Positions 53,364-62,797 of a stretch of DNA of 64,000 nt are shown here, in pieces. The stretch is taken from the NCBI RefSeq assembly GCF_003148685.1, contig NZ_QGGR01000030.1:1-64000 (forward strand), read 5' to 3'. This DNA comes from Actinoplanes xinjiangensis. Its GTDB lineage: Bacteria; Actinomycetota; Actinomycetes; Mycobacteriales; Micromonosporaceae. The number at the start of each line of letters is the position of its first letter. The stretch's first letter is position 1. Below the pieces are notes generated by a model. The model did not search any database. It was not told the DNA's origin and worked only from the letters and a program-made list of their open reading frames with translations. The position numbers were made by a program, and so were the translations under genes.

Positions 53364-54773
53364 CTACCCGAACAGTCCGCGGGCCCAGGCGTAGAGCCCG
53401 AGCACCTGGGCGAGCACCGGCAGCACGGCCAGGCCGGTCGCGACGTCCAGACCGGTGGCCGTGTACTCCCAGAACGGGAGCATGCGCCGCGGCCACGGCC
53501 GGAGCGCCGCCGTCACCAGCGGGATCAGCAGCGCGGCAAGACCGCCGAGCAGCACGTAGCGGCCGGCCGGGCCGAACATGTCGGAGAACTTGAGGACCAC
53601 CATGAGGTAGCCGACGGTACCGGCCACCACGAGCGCGGTCCGCTGCCAGAGGCCGAAGAAGGTACGCGAGCGCAGCAGGATTGCACTTGAGGTCACCAGC
53701 ACCAGGGTCCAGCCGGACCAGCCCGGGACCGCCATGGTGAAGTGCATCAGGAACGGCAGGATCAGCGCGGACGAGACCATGCAGACGGTCAGATACGTGT
53801 CCGCGTCGTTGGCCCGCGTCCGTACCAGCTCGGAATCCTCCGGCTCGATGTCGTACGACATGTCCGCGCCGGTCTTGGGCAACTGCGGGCCGCGCAGCCG
53901 GGAGAACTTCACCGCCATCCGCGGGGCGAGCACGATGAGCGTCAGGATCAGGGAGACGGCCGTGGCCGAGACCGACGGAACGGTCATCTCGGCCATGCTC
54001 CGGGTCAGCAGGACGAGAACCGCCATCACCGCCGTCACGCCGCCGATCAGCAGCGGCGGGAACGGCATGACGGGCGTGAAGGTGCGCTGGGCGACCAGCA
54101 GGAACGCGAACACCGCGGTGACCGCGACCGCAGCCGACAGCAGGGCCGGGCCGTTCAGCGAGACACCGTCCGGGTTGCCGTCGGAGGCGCTGGACGCACC
54201 GACCGCGGCGAAGAACGCCGCACCGTTACCGAACAGCAGCGGGAACGCGCCGTCGCTCTGCCGCAGTGCGCTGACCAGTGCGGCGATGAGCAGGCCGACG
54301 GCGAGCACGCCGCCACCGATCACCTGTGGGAGCACCGGGCCCCGGTCGACCAGGACGGCCGCGAGCGCTCCCATCGCCACCATGGACAGCACCAGGAACA
54401 GCACCCGGCGGTATTCCGGCTGCCATCGGTCTGCGCGCCGATTGACCATCGTGGCGACGCCCTCGGCGAGGTCGTCGAAGGCGAGTTCCGGCAGCGGGTC
54501 CTGGGTGGGGCGCAGGTGCAGTTCCTCGCCCTCCAGCCAGTCCAGGCTCTCCGGCGTGCCGGACAGCTCGAACGGCGCCTGCCCGAGGCGTTGCAGCACC
54601 CACGACTCGTCGGCGACGTCACCGTCCGGAACCCGGCCGAGATCGGTGGTGTGCCGCACCAGCGTCGGCATCAGGTTGCCGACCGGCATCCGCATCGGCA
54701 CGGCCAGATCGACCTTGCGTTCCGGCCCGATCACGGTGATGCGGCACAGTTGCTCGTTCAACGCGGTACTCAC
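53364..54773 (-). CDS. eccD: T7SS membrane core protein EccD
   Basis: A 469-aa integral membrane protein. Residues ~1-95 form the ubiquitin-like cytosolic domain (CRITVIGPERKVDLAVPMRM, then SWVLQRLGQAPFELSGTPES), followed by about eleven transmembrane helices, with a conserved loop RLRGPQLPKTGADMSYDIEP. EccD lines the membrane assembly of T7SS. GTG 54773 follows AGAAAGGCTCGCTG. It is encoded 34 bases behind EccC and 5 bases ahead of EccB. Length and topology are normal for the family. Confidence 0.94.
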   Translation of the reverse strand: MSTALNEQLCRITVIGPERKVDLAVPMRMPVGNLMPTLVRHTTDLGRVPDGDVADESWVLQRLGQAPFELSGTPESLDWLEGEELHLRPTQDPLPELAFDDLAEGVATMVNRRADRWQPEYRRVLFLVLSMVAMGALAAVLVDRGPVLPQVIGGGVLAVGLLIAALVSALRQSDGAFPLLFGNGAAFFAAVGASSASDGNPDGVSLNGPALLSAAVAVTAVFAFLLVAQRTFTPVMPFPPLLIGGVTAVMAVLVLLTRSMAEMTVPSVSATAVSLILTLIVLAPRMAVKFSRLRGPQLPKTGADMSYDIEPEDSELVRTRANDADTYLTVCMVSSALILPFLMHFTMAVPGWSGWTLVLVTSSAILLRSRTFFGLWQRTALVVAGTVGYLMVVLKFSDMFGPAGRYVLLGGLAALLIPLVTAALRPWPRRMLPFWEYTATGLDVATGLAVLPVLAQVLGLYAWARGLFG

Positions 54774-54807
54774 CAGCGAGCCTTTCTCATGGGACCGTGT
54801 CCGGCCC

Positions 54808-57800
54808 TCACGGGGCCGTGTCCGATACGAAACCGGTCTGCATCAGGCGCACGCCCCGGCGGGTGACCAGCTGCGCCCGGCCCGGCGGCAACTGCCGGGG
54901 TTTCGCCTCACCGAGGAACTTGCCCTCCTCCTTGGGGTAGGAGAAGAGCATCGCGGGGGTGCCGAGCTCCCACATCCGCCGGATCACCGGGTCCATCATC
55001 GCCCGCATCGCGCCGGAGGTGCTCCGCGCGATGATCAGGTGCAGGCCGATGTACATGCCCTGGGCCAGCAGCGGAAGCACCGGGTCGAGCGCCGAGCCCA
55101 TGCCGGTGCCCTTCGACATCAGGTCGTAGTCGTCGACGATGACGAAGAGCTCCGGGCCCTCCCACCAGTCCCGTTTACGCATCCGCTCGGAGGAGATGTC
55201 CGCGCCGGGCATCCGCTTGTTCATCGAGACCGAGGTCTGGCCGGCCAGCTCGTACATCTTGTCGCCGGTGAAGGCGAACCCCACCTGATAGGCGGCGTCG
55301 ATCGCGGTGTCCAGGTCCCGGCGGGAGTCGCCGAGCACCACCTTGGCCTGATCCGGCTGATAGCGCTGCTGGATGGCCTGCAGCACGAGGCGGAGCATGT
55401 TGGTCTTGCCGGTCTCGCTGTCCCCGAAGACCAGCATGTGCGGGGTGGCCATGAAGTCGTGCCAGACCGGGGCGAGCCGCTGCTCGTCCAGGCCGATGAC
55501 CATCTTGAACTCCGGCTCCGGCGCCGGCAACCGGTCGGCCATCAGGTGAGCCGGCAGCATCCGTACCGGCGGCGCCACCGGGCCGGGCCAGAAGGTGCCG
55601 ATCTCCTCGACCACCGCCTTGGTCGCCTCGGCCAGGTCGGTGACCTCGGAGCTGCCGTCCATCCGCGGCAGCGCGGAGAGGAAGTGCAGAGCGCCGTCGG
55701 TCAGACCACGGCCGACCTGGTTGGGCACGGTCTGGGCCTTGCGGTTGCCGTGTTCGGACTCCATCGAGTCACCGAGCCGCAACTCCAGTTTGGTGCCGAG
55801 CAGGTCCCGCATCCAGGTGCGCATCTCCGACCAGCGGGTGGCGGTGACGATGACGTGCACACCGAACGACAGGCCGCGCGAGGCGAGCTCCTGGAACTTC
55901 TGCTCCAGGTCCTGGAAGTCCTGCTTCATCGTGTACCAGCCGTCGATGACCAGGAAGACGTGGCCGAAGTTGTCCTCGATCACACCCTCGGCCACCCGGG
56001 CCAGGTAGGTGGCCATCGAGTCGAGCCCGTGGGCGGCGAACTCCGCCTCACGCCGCTCCATGACCTGAAGGACCTCTTCGACGGTACGGACCACACGATC
56101 GCGTTCCATCCGCGTCGCGATCGACCCCACGTGCGGCAGACCGGAGATCGACGACAGACCACCACCGCCGAAGTCCAGCCCGTAGAACTGGACCTCCCGC
56201 GGGGTGTTGGCCAGCGACAGCGCCAGGATGAGGCTGCGCAGCAGGGTCGACTTGCCGCTCTGCGGCGCGCCCGCGATCCCGACGTGCCCGTCGGCGCCGT
56301 TCAGGTCGACGAACAGCAGTTCCCGCAGCTGCTCGGCGGGCCGGTCGACGATGCCGACCGGGACCCGGAGACCACCACGGAGGTACGGGTCGTCGATGGT
56401 CATGCCCCGATCCGGATCGGGCACCACGCTCGGCAGCAGCGAATCGAGGCTGGGCGCGTTGGACAGCGGCGGCAGCCAGACCTGGCGGGCCGGCGGTCCG
56501 GAACCCGCGAGCCGGTCCAGCAGCACCTCGACCAGGCTCGGCCCGTTGGCGTTCGCGGGCGTCTCCTGCTCGGGCTCCGCCGGGCGTTCCTGGCCGGGGT
56601 CGTGGCGGACCGCGACCTGCCGGGTGGTGAACGGCACCACGTCGGCGGGCAGACCGTCGGCGGTCTCCACACTGCCGCTCTCCCGGCCGCTGCCGGTGTA
56701 CGAGCCGGACACGTACGCCGCCTTGAACCGCACCAGATTGGTGGTATCGATCTTGAGGTAGCCGTTGCCGGGCTCGGGAGGCAGCTCGTACGCCGCGCCC
56801 ACGCCGATGACCGAACGGGACTCCATCGACGAGAAGGTCCGCAGTGCCAGCCGGTAGGACAGGTGACCCTCGACGCGGTTGATCCGGCCCTCGTCGAGAC
56901 GCTGCGAGGCCAGCAGCAGGTGTACGCCGAGCGACCGGCCCAGACGTCCGATGGAGACGAACAGGTCCATGAACTCGGCCTTGCTGGACAGCAGCTCGCT
57001 GAACTCGTCGACGATGATCAGCAGCACCGGGAAGGGCACCAGCTGAGCGCCGTTGCCACGGGCCTTCTCGTAGTCGAACAGTGACGCGTACCCGCTGGCC
57101 CGCAGCATCTCCTGGCGCCGGGTCATCTCACCGTTGAGCGCATCCTGCATGCGGTCGACCAGCGGCAGCTCGTCGGCCAGGTTGGTGATGACCGCCGAGG
57201 TGTGCGGCAGCTTCTCCATGCCGATGAAGGTGGCGCCACCCTTGAAGTCGACCAGCACCAGGTTGAGGATCTCCGAGCTGTGCGTCGCGGCCAGACCGCA
57301 GACGAGCGTACGGAGCAGCTCCGACTTGCCGGAGCCGGTGGCGCCGATCAGCAGGCCGTGCGGTCCCATGCCGCCCTGCGCCGACTCCTTGAGGTCGAGT
57401 TCGATGACCTCGCGTTCCTCGGTGACACCGATCGGCACCGTCAGACGGTTGCGCTGTGGCGTCCGGGTACGCCAGAGCGCCTGGACGTCGAAGGTCTTCG
57501 CGTCGCGGATCCCGAGCAGGGTGGTCAGTTCGAAGCTGGTCTCCAGCGGCTCGTCGGAGACCTCCAGGGTGCCGCTGGTCCGTTTCGGCGCGATGATCCG
57601 GGCCAGGGTCTCGCACTGGACGTCGTCCAGGCTGTCCCGCTGCGCCGAACCGGTGGTGGCGCCGGCCGGGAACTCGACCACGTCGTCCTTGACGGTGAGC
57701 CGCAGCACCTTGGGCCCGCCGGGCATCGCACCGGTGAGGTCGAGGAGCACCACGTTACGGATACCGGCGCCGAGCAACCGGGAGCTGTCCGGCAGGTCGA

Positions 57801-58767
57801 CCAGGTGGGCGATGATCACGACGAGCGGCTCGGTGGATGTCGGCCGTACGTTCTTGTCGTGGTCGCCGCGGTCGGTGACCTCGGTTCCGAGCATGTCCAT
57901 CAGCGCATCGTGGGTGCCGGCGAACATCCGCACCGGCCCGGCCGCGTCGAACGCGGTCGGGTGCGCGTTGTGCGGCAACCACTTGATCCACTCCCAGGGG
58001 CCACGGTGGACCTCGGCGGCCAGCACCGCGATCCGCAGCTCGTCCGGGGCGTGGAAGGTCGCCAGCTGGGCCACCATGGCGCGGGCCAGATCGATCGCCG
58101 GGTCGATCGCGCCCTCGAACTCGATGCTGGTGAAACTGGTCAGGCCGACCGAGGTGGGAATGCCGGCAACCGTCTGGTACGCCTCGGAGAAGCGCCGCAG
58201 CGAGATCGAGGACAGCGGCTCCAGGTCCTCGATCGGCTTGGTCGACGGCGGGCTGAACTTCAGCATCGCCTTCTGCCGGCCCAGGCCGATCCGGACCCGG
58301 CCGAAGTCGTCATGGCTGGGCCTGCGCTCCCAGAGCCGGCTGCCCATGGCGATCGACCAGAGCCAGCTGGGCTGGGGGTTGTTCCAGAGCACGAACCGGC
58401 GCTGCTGGTCGGCCGCCTCCCGGGCCTGCTTGCGCAGCTGGCCGATGTAGCGGAGGAAGTCCCGGCGCTCGCCACGCATCTTGCGCTTGCGCTCGGCAGC
58501 CGCCCGGCCGATCTGCATGACACCCATGAGCAGCATGCCACCGGCCATGGCGCCACCCATGACGTACATCACCGGGGTCCGGTTGTAGAGGCCGAACATG
58601 GCGAGCATCGCGCCCATGCCGAGACCCATCGGCACGACCATCGCGAACGAACGGAAGTCGAGCGGGGCCTCCTCCGCCATCAGCGGCGGCTCCTGCAGCT
58701 CGACGGAGCCCTCCGGCGCCTCGGGGCCGGCCGCGCGGGGTGGGCGCTTGACCGTGACGGTGCTCAT
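54808..58767 (-). CDS. eccC: T7SS motor ATPase EccC
   Basis: A 1319-aa FtsK/SpoIIIE-type motor of T7SS. Two N-terminal transmembrane helices (~40-85) precede a DUF-type stalk and three ATPase domains: P-loops GATGSGKSE (~472), GAPQSGKST (~831) and GDSETGKT (~1112). Walker B is IIVDEFSELL in domain 1, but VIDGWYTM and VIVDDYDLM in domains 2 and 3, which lack the standard Glu; in the family domain 1 is the main motor and domain 3 binds substrate signals. EccCa and EccCb are fused here. The ATG overlaps the stop of the small charged gene upstream (ATGA). Confidence 0.96.
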   Translation of the reverse strand: MSTVTVKRPPRAAGPEAPEGSVELQEPPLMAEEAPLDFRSFAMVVPMGLGMGAMLAMFGLYNRTPVMYVMGGAMAGGMLLMGVMQIGRAAAERKRKMRGERRDFLRYIGQLRKQAREAADQQRRFVLWNNPQPSWLWSIAMGSRLWERRPSHDDFGRVRIGLGRQKAMLKFSPPSTKPIEDLEPLSSISLRRFSEAYQTVAGIPTSVGLTSFTSIEFEGAIDPAIDLARAMVAQLATFHAPDELRIAVLAAEVHRGPWEWIKWLPHNAHPTAFDAAGPVRMFAGTHDALMDMLGTEVTDRGDHDKNVRPTSTEPLVVIIAHLVDLPDSSRLLGAGIRNVVLLDLTGAMPGGPKVLRLTVKDDVVEFPAGATTGSAQRDSLDDVQCETLARIIAPKRTSGTLEVSDEPLETSFELTTLLGIRDAKTFDVQALWRTRTPQRNRLTVPIGVTEEREVIELDLKESAQGGMGPHGLLIGATGSGKSELLRTLVCGLAATHSSEILNLVLVDFKGGATFIGMEKLPHTSAVITNLADELPLVDRMQDALNGEMTRRQEMLRASGYASLFDYEKARGNGAQLVPFPVLLIIVDEFSELLSSKAEFMDLFVSIGRLGRSLGVHLLLASQRLDEGRINRVEGHLSYRLALRTFSSMESRSVIGVGAAYELPPEPGNGYLKIDTTNLVRFKAAYVSGSYTGSGRESGSVETADGLPADVVPFTTRQVAVRHDPGQERPAEPEQETPANANGPSLVEVLLDRLAGSGPPARQVWLPPLSNAPSLDSLLPSVVPDPDRGMTIDDPYLRGGLRVPVGIVDRPAEQLRELLFVDLNGADGHVGIAGAPQSGKSTLLRSLILALSLANTPREVQFYGLDFGGGGLSSISGLPHVGSIATRMERDRVVRTVEEVLQVMERREAEFAAHGLDSMATYLARVAEGVIEDNFGHVFLVIDGWYTMKQDFQDLEQKFQELASRGLSFGVHVIVTATRWSEMRTWMRDLLGTKLELRLGDSMESEHGNRKAQTVPNQVGRGLTDGALHFLSALPRMDGSSEVTDLAEATKAVVEEIGTFWPGPVAPPVRMLPAHLMADRLPAPEPEFKMVIGLDEQRLAPVWHDFMATPHMLVFGDSETGKTNMLRLVLQAIQQRYQPDQAKVVLGDSRRDLDTAIDAAYQVGFAFTGDKMYELAGQTSVSMNKRMPGADISSERMRKRDWWEGPELFVIVDDYDLMSKGTGMGSALDPVLPLLAQGMYIGLHLIIARSTSGAMRAMMDPVIRRMWELGTPAMLFSYPKEEGKFLGEAKPRQLPPGRAQLVTRRGVRLMQTGFVSDTAP

Positions 58768-59165
58768 CCGAGCATCCCCGAGTCGTCGCCGTTACCGCCC
58801 CAGGCGGTGTTCTCCTGGCGCAGCAGCTTCACCGAGTACCGGTCGTTGCGGTACCGCTCGGCCACCTTGACGTCGTCGTCCTCGTCGGCTTCCCGCTTCT
58901 TCTCCTTCTGCCGGGCTTCTTCCTCTTCCTTGCGGAGACGCTCCTGCTCGGCCCAGTACGCCCTCGCCCGCTCGGTCTGCTCCTCCTCGGCCTTCGCCAG
59001 CGACTTCATGAACTCGGCGTCGCTGACCCCCTCCTCGCCACAGGTACGCATCCTGTCCCGGTCGGCGCTGAAGAAGTCGGGCACGCCACCGGCCGCGGGA
59101 GCCGGCGCCTTCGGCGGAGCGACCCTCCGCCACACGGCCCGTGGGGGTTGCGGGGTCTCGGACAT
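58764..59165 (-). CDS. Small charged coiled-coil protein of the T7SS operon
   Basis: A 133-aa hydrophilic protein. After a Pro-rich start (~1-28), residues ~45-95 form a highly charged helix (DAEFMKSLAKAEEEQTERAR, then RLRKEEEEARQKEKKREADE) likely to be a coiled coil, followed by a short tail ending DDSGMLG. No signal or membrane segment. ATG 59165 is preferred because GGAAAGG stands 5 bases upstream and it lies just past the stop of the preceding gene. It overlaps EccC (ATGA), so it is coupled to the motor. It may be an adaptor or chaperone, which is inferred from position; I do not recognise a family. Confidence 0.8.
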   Translation of the reverse strand: MSETPQPPRAVWRRVAPPKAPAPAAGGVPDFFSADRDRMRTCGEEGVSDAEFMKSLAKAEEEQTERARAYWAEQERLRKEEEEARQKEKKREADEDDDVKVAERYRNDRYSVKLLRQENTAWGGNGDDSGMLG

Positions 59166-59167
59166 GG

Positions 59168-62100
59168 TCACCTTTCCGTACCGTCGTCGGACGGCTTGTC
59201 ACCGATCAGCCAATCCGAGTCACTGACGTCGTCCCATCCCGACATGTCGTCGGGTTCGTCGTCCGGCCGGACAAGCGGAACGTAGTCGTCGCCCACCAGT
59301 CGCGGACGCTCAGTGCCGTCGTCACCCCAGACGGCGCCGTCCGCACGCAGCAGCTCGGCGTGGTCCGGGCGGCTCTGCTGCTCGCGTTCGCCGTCGCGAT
59401 CGGATCGCCGGGGGACTGTACCGTTCCGGTCCTCACCGGCGAGAGCGGCGCCCGCTCTGCCGAGCCCCGCGGCGAGGCCCACTCCGGCCGCCCCGCCGGC
59501 AGCCACACCGGGCACCACGACGACGACCTCTTCCTCCGTCTCGGCCACCGCGACGACGCCGGGTTTCTTCGGGATCGTGTCGGCCGGGCTCCCGCCGGCC
59601 GGCTGACCTGCCGGGCCGCCCTGTCCCGGTTGTCCGGGCGCGCCGGCCTGGCCTGTCGTGGCGGACTGGGCTGATGTGCCCGACGGAGCTGCCGGGCCGG
59701 ACTGGCCGGTCGGCGCCGACGTGCCCGGTGGCGCCACCTGACCGGCAGGGCCGGACGGGCCGGCCGGTCCAGGAGCACCGATGATCACCGGAGCGACCGG
59801 GGCGACCTCGCCCACGGCTGCCTGGCCGGCCGGCAGCTCCACAACAGGTGCACCCGGAAGGTCCACAGAGGTCGGAAGATCGACCGCCACGGGTGGCGGC
59901 GGAAGATCCACCGGTGGCGCGACAGTCTCCGGGGGCCCCACGGCCTCAGGAATCGCCGTTCCGGGAACGGGCGCATCCGGTACCGGCACCCCCGGCGCTG
60001 TCACGTCCGGCACCGTCACGTCCGGAACCGTCACGTCCGGAACCGTCACGTCCGGAACCGCCACGTCCGGAACCGCCACGTCCGGCACCGCCACGTCCGG
60101 CACCGCCACGTCCGGCACCGCCACGTCCGTAATGTCCGGTGCGCCGATGTCGGGCACACCGAGAACCGCGCTGTAGTCCACCGGCACGCTCAGATCCGGC
60201 ACGCTCAGGTCCGGAACCGGCGCCGTAGAGGCCTCCAGGCCCGCACCGCCGGCCGCGGTCCCGCCGTCGGATCCCGGTGTCCCGTCCGCCGGGCCGGGCC
60301 GCGACCAGTCCGTCGCATCCTGTTCCACGAGAGCGGACGCGTCGGTCGGTCCAGGGGGCGTGGCGTCACCCGGCGCATTGCTGCCCGGGAGGCCCGGCAT
60401 GGGCGGCATGCCACCGACCCCGGCGGGGGCCGCGGCAGGCGTCTCGGCGCCGGTCGCCGGACTCTCCCACGAGGGCACGTCGACAGTGGCCGGCACCTCG
60501 ACGGAGGCGTCCGCTCCCGTCGGCCCGGTTCCGGCGGCGGACCAGCCCGGCGTCTCCAGGCCGGCGCCGCCCGCGCCCGCGCCCACCGGCGCCTCGGGCA
60601 TCCCCGATCCTGAAGCACCCGAAGGCTTCCAGTCACCGGCGTCCGCGCCGATCAGCCCCGAGGACTCCGGCGATTCCGGGACGCCACTCCCCGGTGTACC
60701 TCCGCCCGGCGCGCCCGGCGAACCCGGCACGCCCGCACCCGGCATCCCCGCGCCCGGCAGTCCCGCCCCGGGTGTGCCCGCAACCGGCACGGTCGTGCCG
60801 GGGGAGGTCTCCACCTGCGGCTTCACACCGGCCGACGGGAAGTCCGGGCCGCCCGGAGCGGTGACGCCCGAGAGGCCGTCACCACCGGGTACCGCACCGC
60901 CGAGGCCATCCGGAAGACCCACCTCGGGTACGGCCGGCTTCCAGTCGGAGCCGTCACCCTCGACCAGCCCCTTGGAGTCGGGTGCGTCGGGAAGACCCGA
61001 CCCGCCACCGGCACCAGCACCCGCCGGACCCCCACCCGGCATACCCGGCATCATCGGCGGCTGGAAACCACTCCCACCCACACCCGGCGAAGCACCCGAC
61101 GCCGAACCCGGACCCTCCACACCACCGAACGACGGCGGCCGCCAATCAGAGGCATCCCCCTCGACCAGCCCCTTCGAATCCGGCGCCTCAGGAACACCCG
61201 ACCCACCACCGCCACCAGCACCCGCCGGACCCCCACCCGGCATACCCGGCATCATCGGCGGCTGGAAACCACTCCCACCCACACCCGGCGAAGCACCACC
61301 CGGCGAGGCCGGGATGTCCACACCGGTGATCCCGCCGGGTTTGAAGTCCTCGTCGCCACCGAGCAGTCCGTTCGAATCCGGGGTCTCGGGAAGGCCGACG
61401 CCGCCGCCCCCGCCCGTGCCACCGCCACCCGGAGAGTTGAATCCGGGGATGCTCGGCGCGTTGAACCCGGGGCCACCGCCGCCGGCGGCTCCACCACCGC
61501 CGGGAGTCAAGCCTCCGAACTCGCCCGGCCCGGTGAACGCCGGTGGCTTCACCGAACCGCCGCCGGAGCCGCCGTTGTTGTTGCCGTTCGAGGGCGGCTT
61601 GATGACCGGCGGGATGACCGCGGCGTTGCCGAGGCCACCGCCGGACCCGGCCGGGCCGTTGATGGCCGGCGCCTCGAAACCGGGAAGACCGGTTCCGGTA
61701 CCGCCACCCGTACCGCCGGGCCGGGGGCCACCGATCTCCCCCGGTCCCTTGAACACCGGCGGGGTGACACCGCCCGGCCCGCCGTTGAGACCGGGCGTCG
61801 TGATACCGGCCAGGTTCGGGGTGGTGACGCCGGCGAGGTTGGGCGTCGTGATGCTGTTGAGGTTCGGTGTGGTGACCCCGCCGATGTTGGGCGTCGTGAA
61901 CACCGGAGTCGTCAGCGACTGGGTGGTGAAGGCGACCGTGGTCAGGTTGGGCGTCGTCATGTTCGGCATGGTCGGCGTGGTGATGGCCGACGTGGGCATG
62001 GTCACCCCGGATGTCGCCGCCTTGTCGGTGGTCATCTTGTACTGGGTGGCCACCGTGTCGACGACCTGGGCCATCTGCTGGGCCATCGGCTTCTCGTACT

Positions 62101-62725
62101 CGGTGCCACTGATCGGAACCGGTCCGGGCTTGTCACCGACGCCGTTCTGCGAGGCGATCGTCGCCCAGGCGCGGTCCAGATAGGAGATGGTCTGCTGCGC
62201 CCACGACAGATAGTTGGCGGCATCGTAGAGCTGCGACGGCAACGAGTTGAGGTTGGTCGAGGAGTTGATGGCGTTGGCGGGCGTGTCGGAGTGTGGGATC
62301 GAACCGCCGGCCAGGTGCTCGGCCTGCTTGCCCAGCAGATCGGCGTAGAAGTTCATCTTGTCCTGGAAGGCGGTGGCGGCCGGGCCCTTCCAGGCCTTGT
62401 CGTCGCCGATCATCGACTTCGTCGCGGACCGGATGGTCTGCTCCAGCCAGATCAACAGGTCCTGCGTCGCCTGGAAGGCACGCGCGGCCTCGACGACGGA
62501 CGCCACGCTGACCCGGCCGGCCGCGTAGTTCGCGCCCGCATCGGTGGTGATCGCCGCACCGCCGTTGACGGCGGCCTCGAGCTTCCGCCACCCGCGGGTC
62601 TCGGTCGCCCAGGTCTTGTAGTCGTACAGATCCCCGACCGGGATCACCTTCGGCGGGAATGTGGATGCCGACTCCGACGGGTCGTTCCACCCGTCGAGCT
62701 TGCTGTCACCGAGACCGTTGCCCAT
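59168..62725 (-). CDS. WXG/PPE-like protein with long Pro/Gly repeat region
   Basis: An 1185-aa probable T7SS substrate or surface protein. Residues ~1-235 are helical with a WXG-type turn (KAWKGPAATAFQDKM near 110-124) and a second helical pair (YLSWAQQTISYLDRAWATIA). Then come Thr-rich TTPNL-type octads (~245-310), a long Gly/Pro region with ~67-residue imperfect repeats centred on SGFQPPMMPGMPGGGPAGAG (~340-700), and eight VPDVA/VPDVT pentads (~868-908). The tail contains EEEVVVVVPGVAAGGAAGVG and an acidic end. The mid-region is strongly low-complexity and likely extended. ATG 62725 follows GAGGACAGGTA. It is 72 bases behind the helical gene and 2 bases ahead of the charged gene. Confidence 0.8.
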   Translation of the reverse strand: MGNGLGDSKLDGWNDPSESASTFPPKVIPVGDLYDYKTWATETRGWRKLEAAVNGGAAITTDAGANYAAGRVSVASVVEAARAFQATQDLLIWLEQTIRSATKSMIGDDKAWKGPAATAFQDKMNFYADLLGKQAEHLAGGSIPHSDTPANAINSSTNLNSLPSQLYDAANYLSWAQQTISYLDRAWATIASQNGVGDKPGPVPISGTEYEKPMAQQMAQVVDTVATQYKMTTDKAATSGVTMPTSAITTPTMPNMTTPNLTTVAFTTQSLTTPVFTTPNIGGVTTPNLNSITTPNLAGVTTPNLAGITTPGLNGGPGGVTPPVFKGPGEIGGPRPGGTGGGTGTGLPGFEAPAINGPAGSGGGLGNAAVIPPVIKPPSNGNNNGGSGGGSVKPPAFTGPGEFGGLTPGGGGAAGGGGPGFNAPSIPGFNSPGGGGTGGGGGVGLPETPDSNGLLGGDEDFKPGGITGVDIPASPGGASPGVGGSGFQPPMMPGMPGGGPAGAGGGGGSGVPEAPDSKGLVEGDASDWRPPSFGGVEGPGSASGASPGVGGSGFQPPMMPGMPGGGPAGAGAGGGSGLPDAPDSKGLVEGDGSDWKPAVPEVGLPDGLGGAVPGGDGLSGVTAPGGPDFPSAGVKPQVETSPGTTVPVAGTPGAGLPGAGMPGAGVPGSPGAPGGGTPGSGVPESPESSGLIGADAGDWKPSGASGSGMPEAPVGAGAGGAGLETPGWSAAGTGPTGADASVEVPATVDVPSWESPATGAETPAAAPAGVGGMPPMPGLPGSNAPGDATPPGPTDASALVEQDATDWSRPGPADGTPGSDGGTAAGGAGLEASTAPVPDLSVPDLSVPVDYSAVLGVPDIGAPDITDVAVPDVAVPDVAVPDVAVPDVAVPDVTVPDVTVPDVTVPDVTAPGVPVPDAPVPGTAIPEAVGPPETVAPPVDLPPPPVAVDLPTSVDLPGAPVVELPAGQAAVGEVAPVAPVIIGAPGPAGPSGPAGQVAPPGTSAPTGQSGPAAPSGTSAQSATTGQAGAPGQPGQGGPAGQPAGGSPADTIPKKPGVVAVAETEEEVVVVVPGVAAGGAAGVGLAAGLGRAGAALAGEDRNGTVPRRSDRDGEREQQSRPDHAELLRADGAVWGDDGTERPRLVGDDYVPLVRPDDEPDDMSGWDDVSDSDWLIGDKPSDDGTER
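60001..60135. repeat. 15-bp tandem repeat inside the Pro/Gly protein
   Basis: Eight consecutive copies of a 15-base unit, TCACGTCCGGAACCG or CCACGTCCGGCACCG with single-base variants, then a broken ninth (60121-60135). They encode VPDVT or VPDVA pentads on the minus strand. Near-identity at DNA level indicates recent slippage expansion, so copy number may vary between strains. Confidence 0.9.
61012..61297. repeat. 201-bp repeat with an 85-bp identical core
   Basis: Bases 61012-61096 and 61213-61297 are identical over 85 bp at a 201-bp offset. They encode the SGFQPPMMPGMPGGGPAGAG segment of a 67-residue repeat. Flanking parts of the unit differ, and a more divergent unit lies to the left (about 60620-60680). 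Identity at synonymous sites points to recent duplication or gene conversion. Confidence 0.85.
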
Positions 62726-62797
62726 TACCTGTCCTCAATGCGAGCACTACCCAAGCGGCTTCGAGCGCCCGGAAACCCCTGAGACCGTACGACGTCG

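Noticed and set aside
50203..53394. A 1063-codon plus-strand frame over the EccB and ART-like genes
   Set aside because: Arg/His/Gln-rich shadow of two well-supported minus-strand genes; no motifs.
53734..57084. A 1116-codon plus-strand frame opposite EccC and EccD
   Set aside because: Overlaps two of the most certain genes in the window and has shadow-like composition.
60001..60135. Possible CRISPR-like array
   Set aside because: The 15-bp units are directly abutting, have no spacers, and encode in-frame pentapeptides within a repeat protein.
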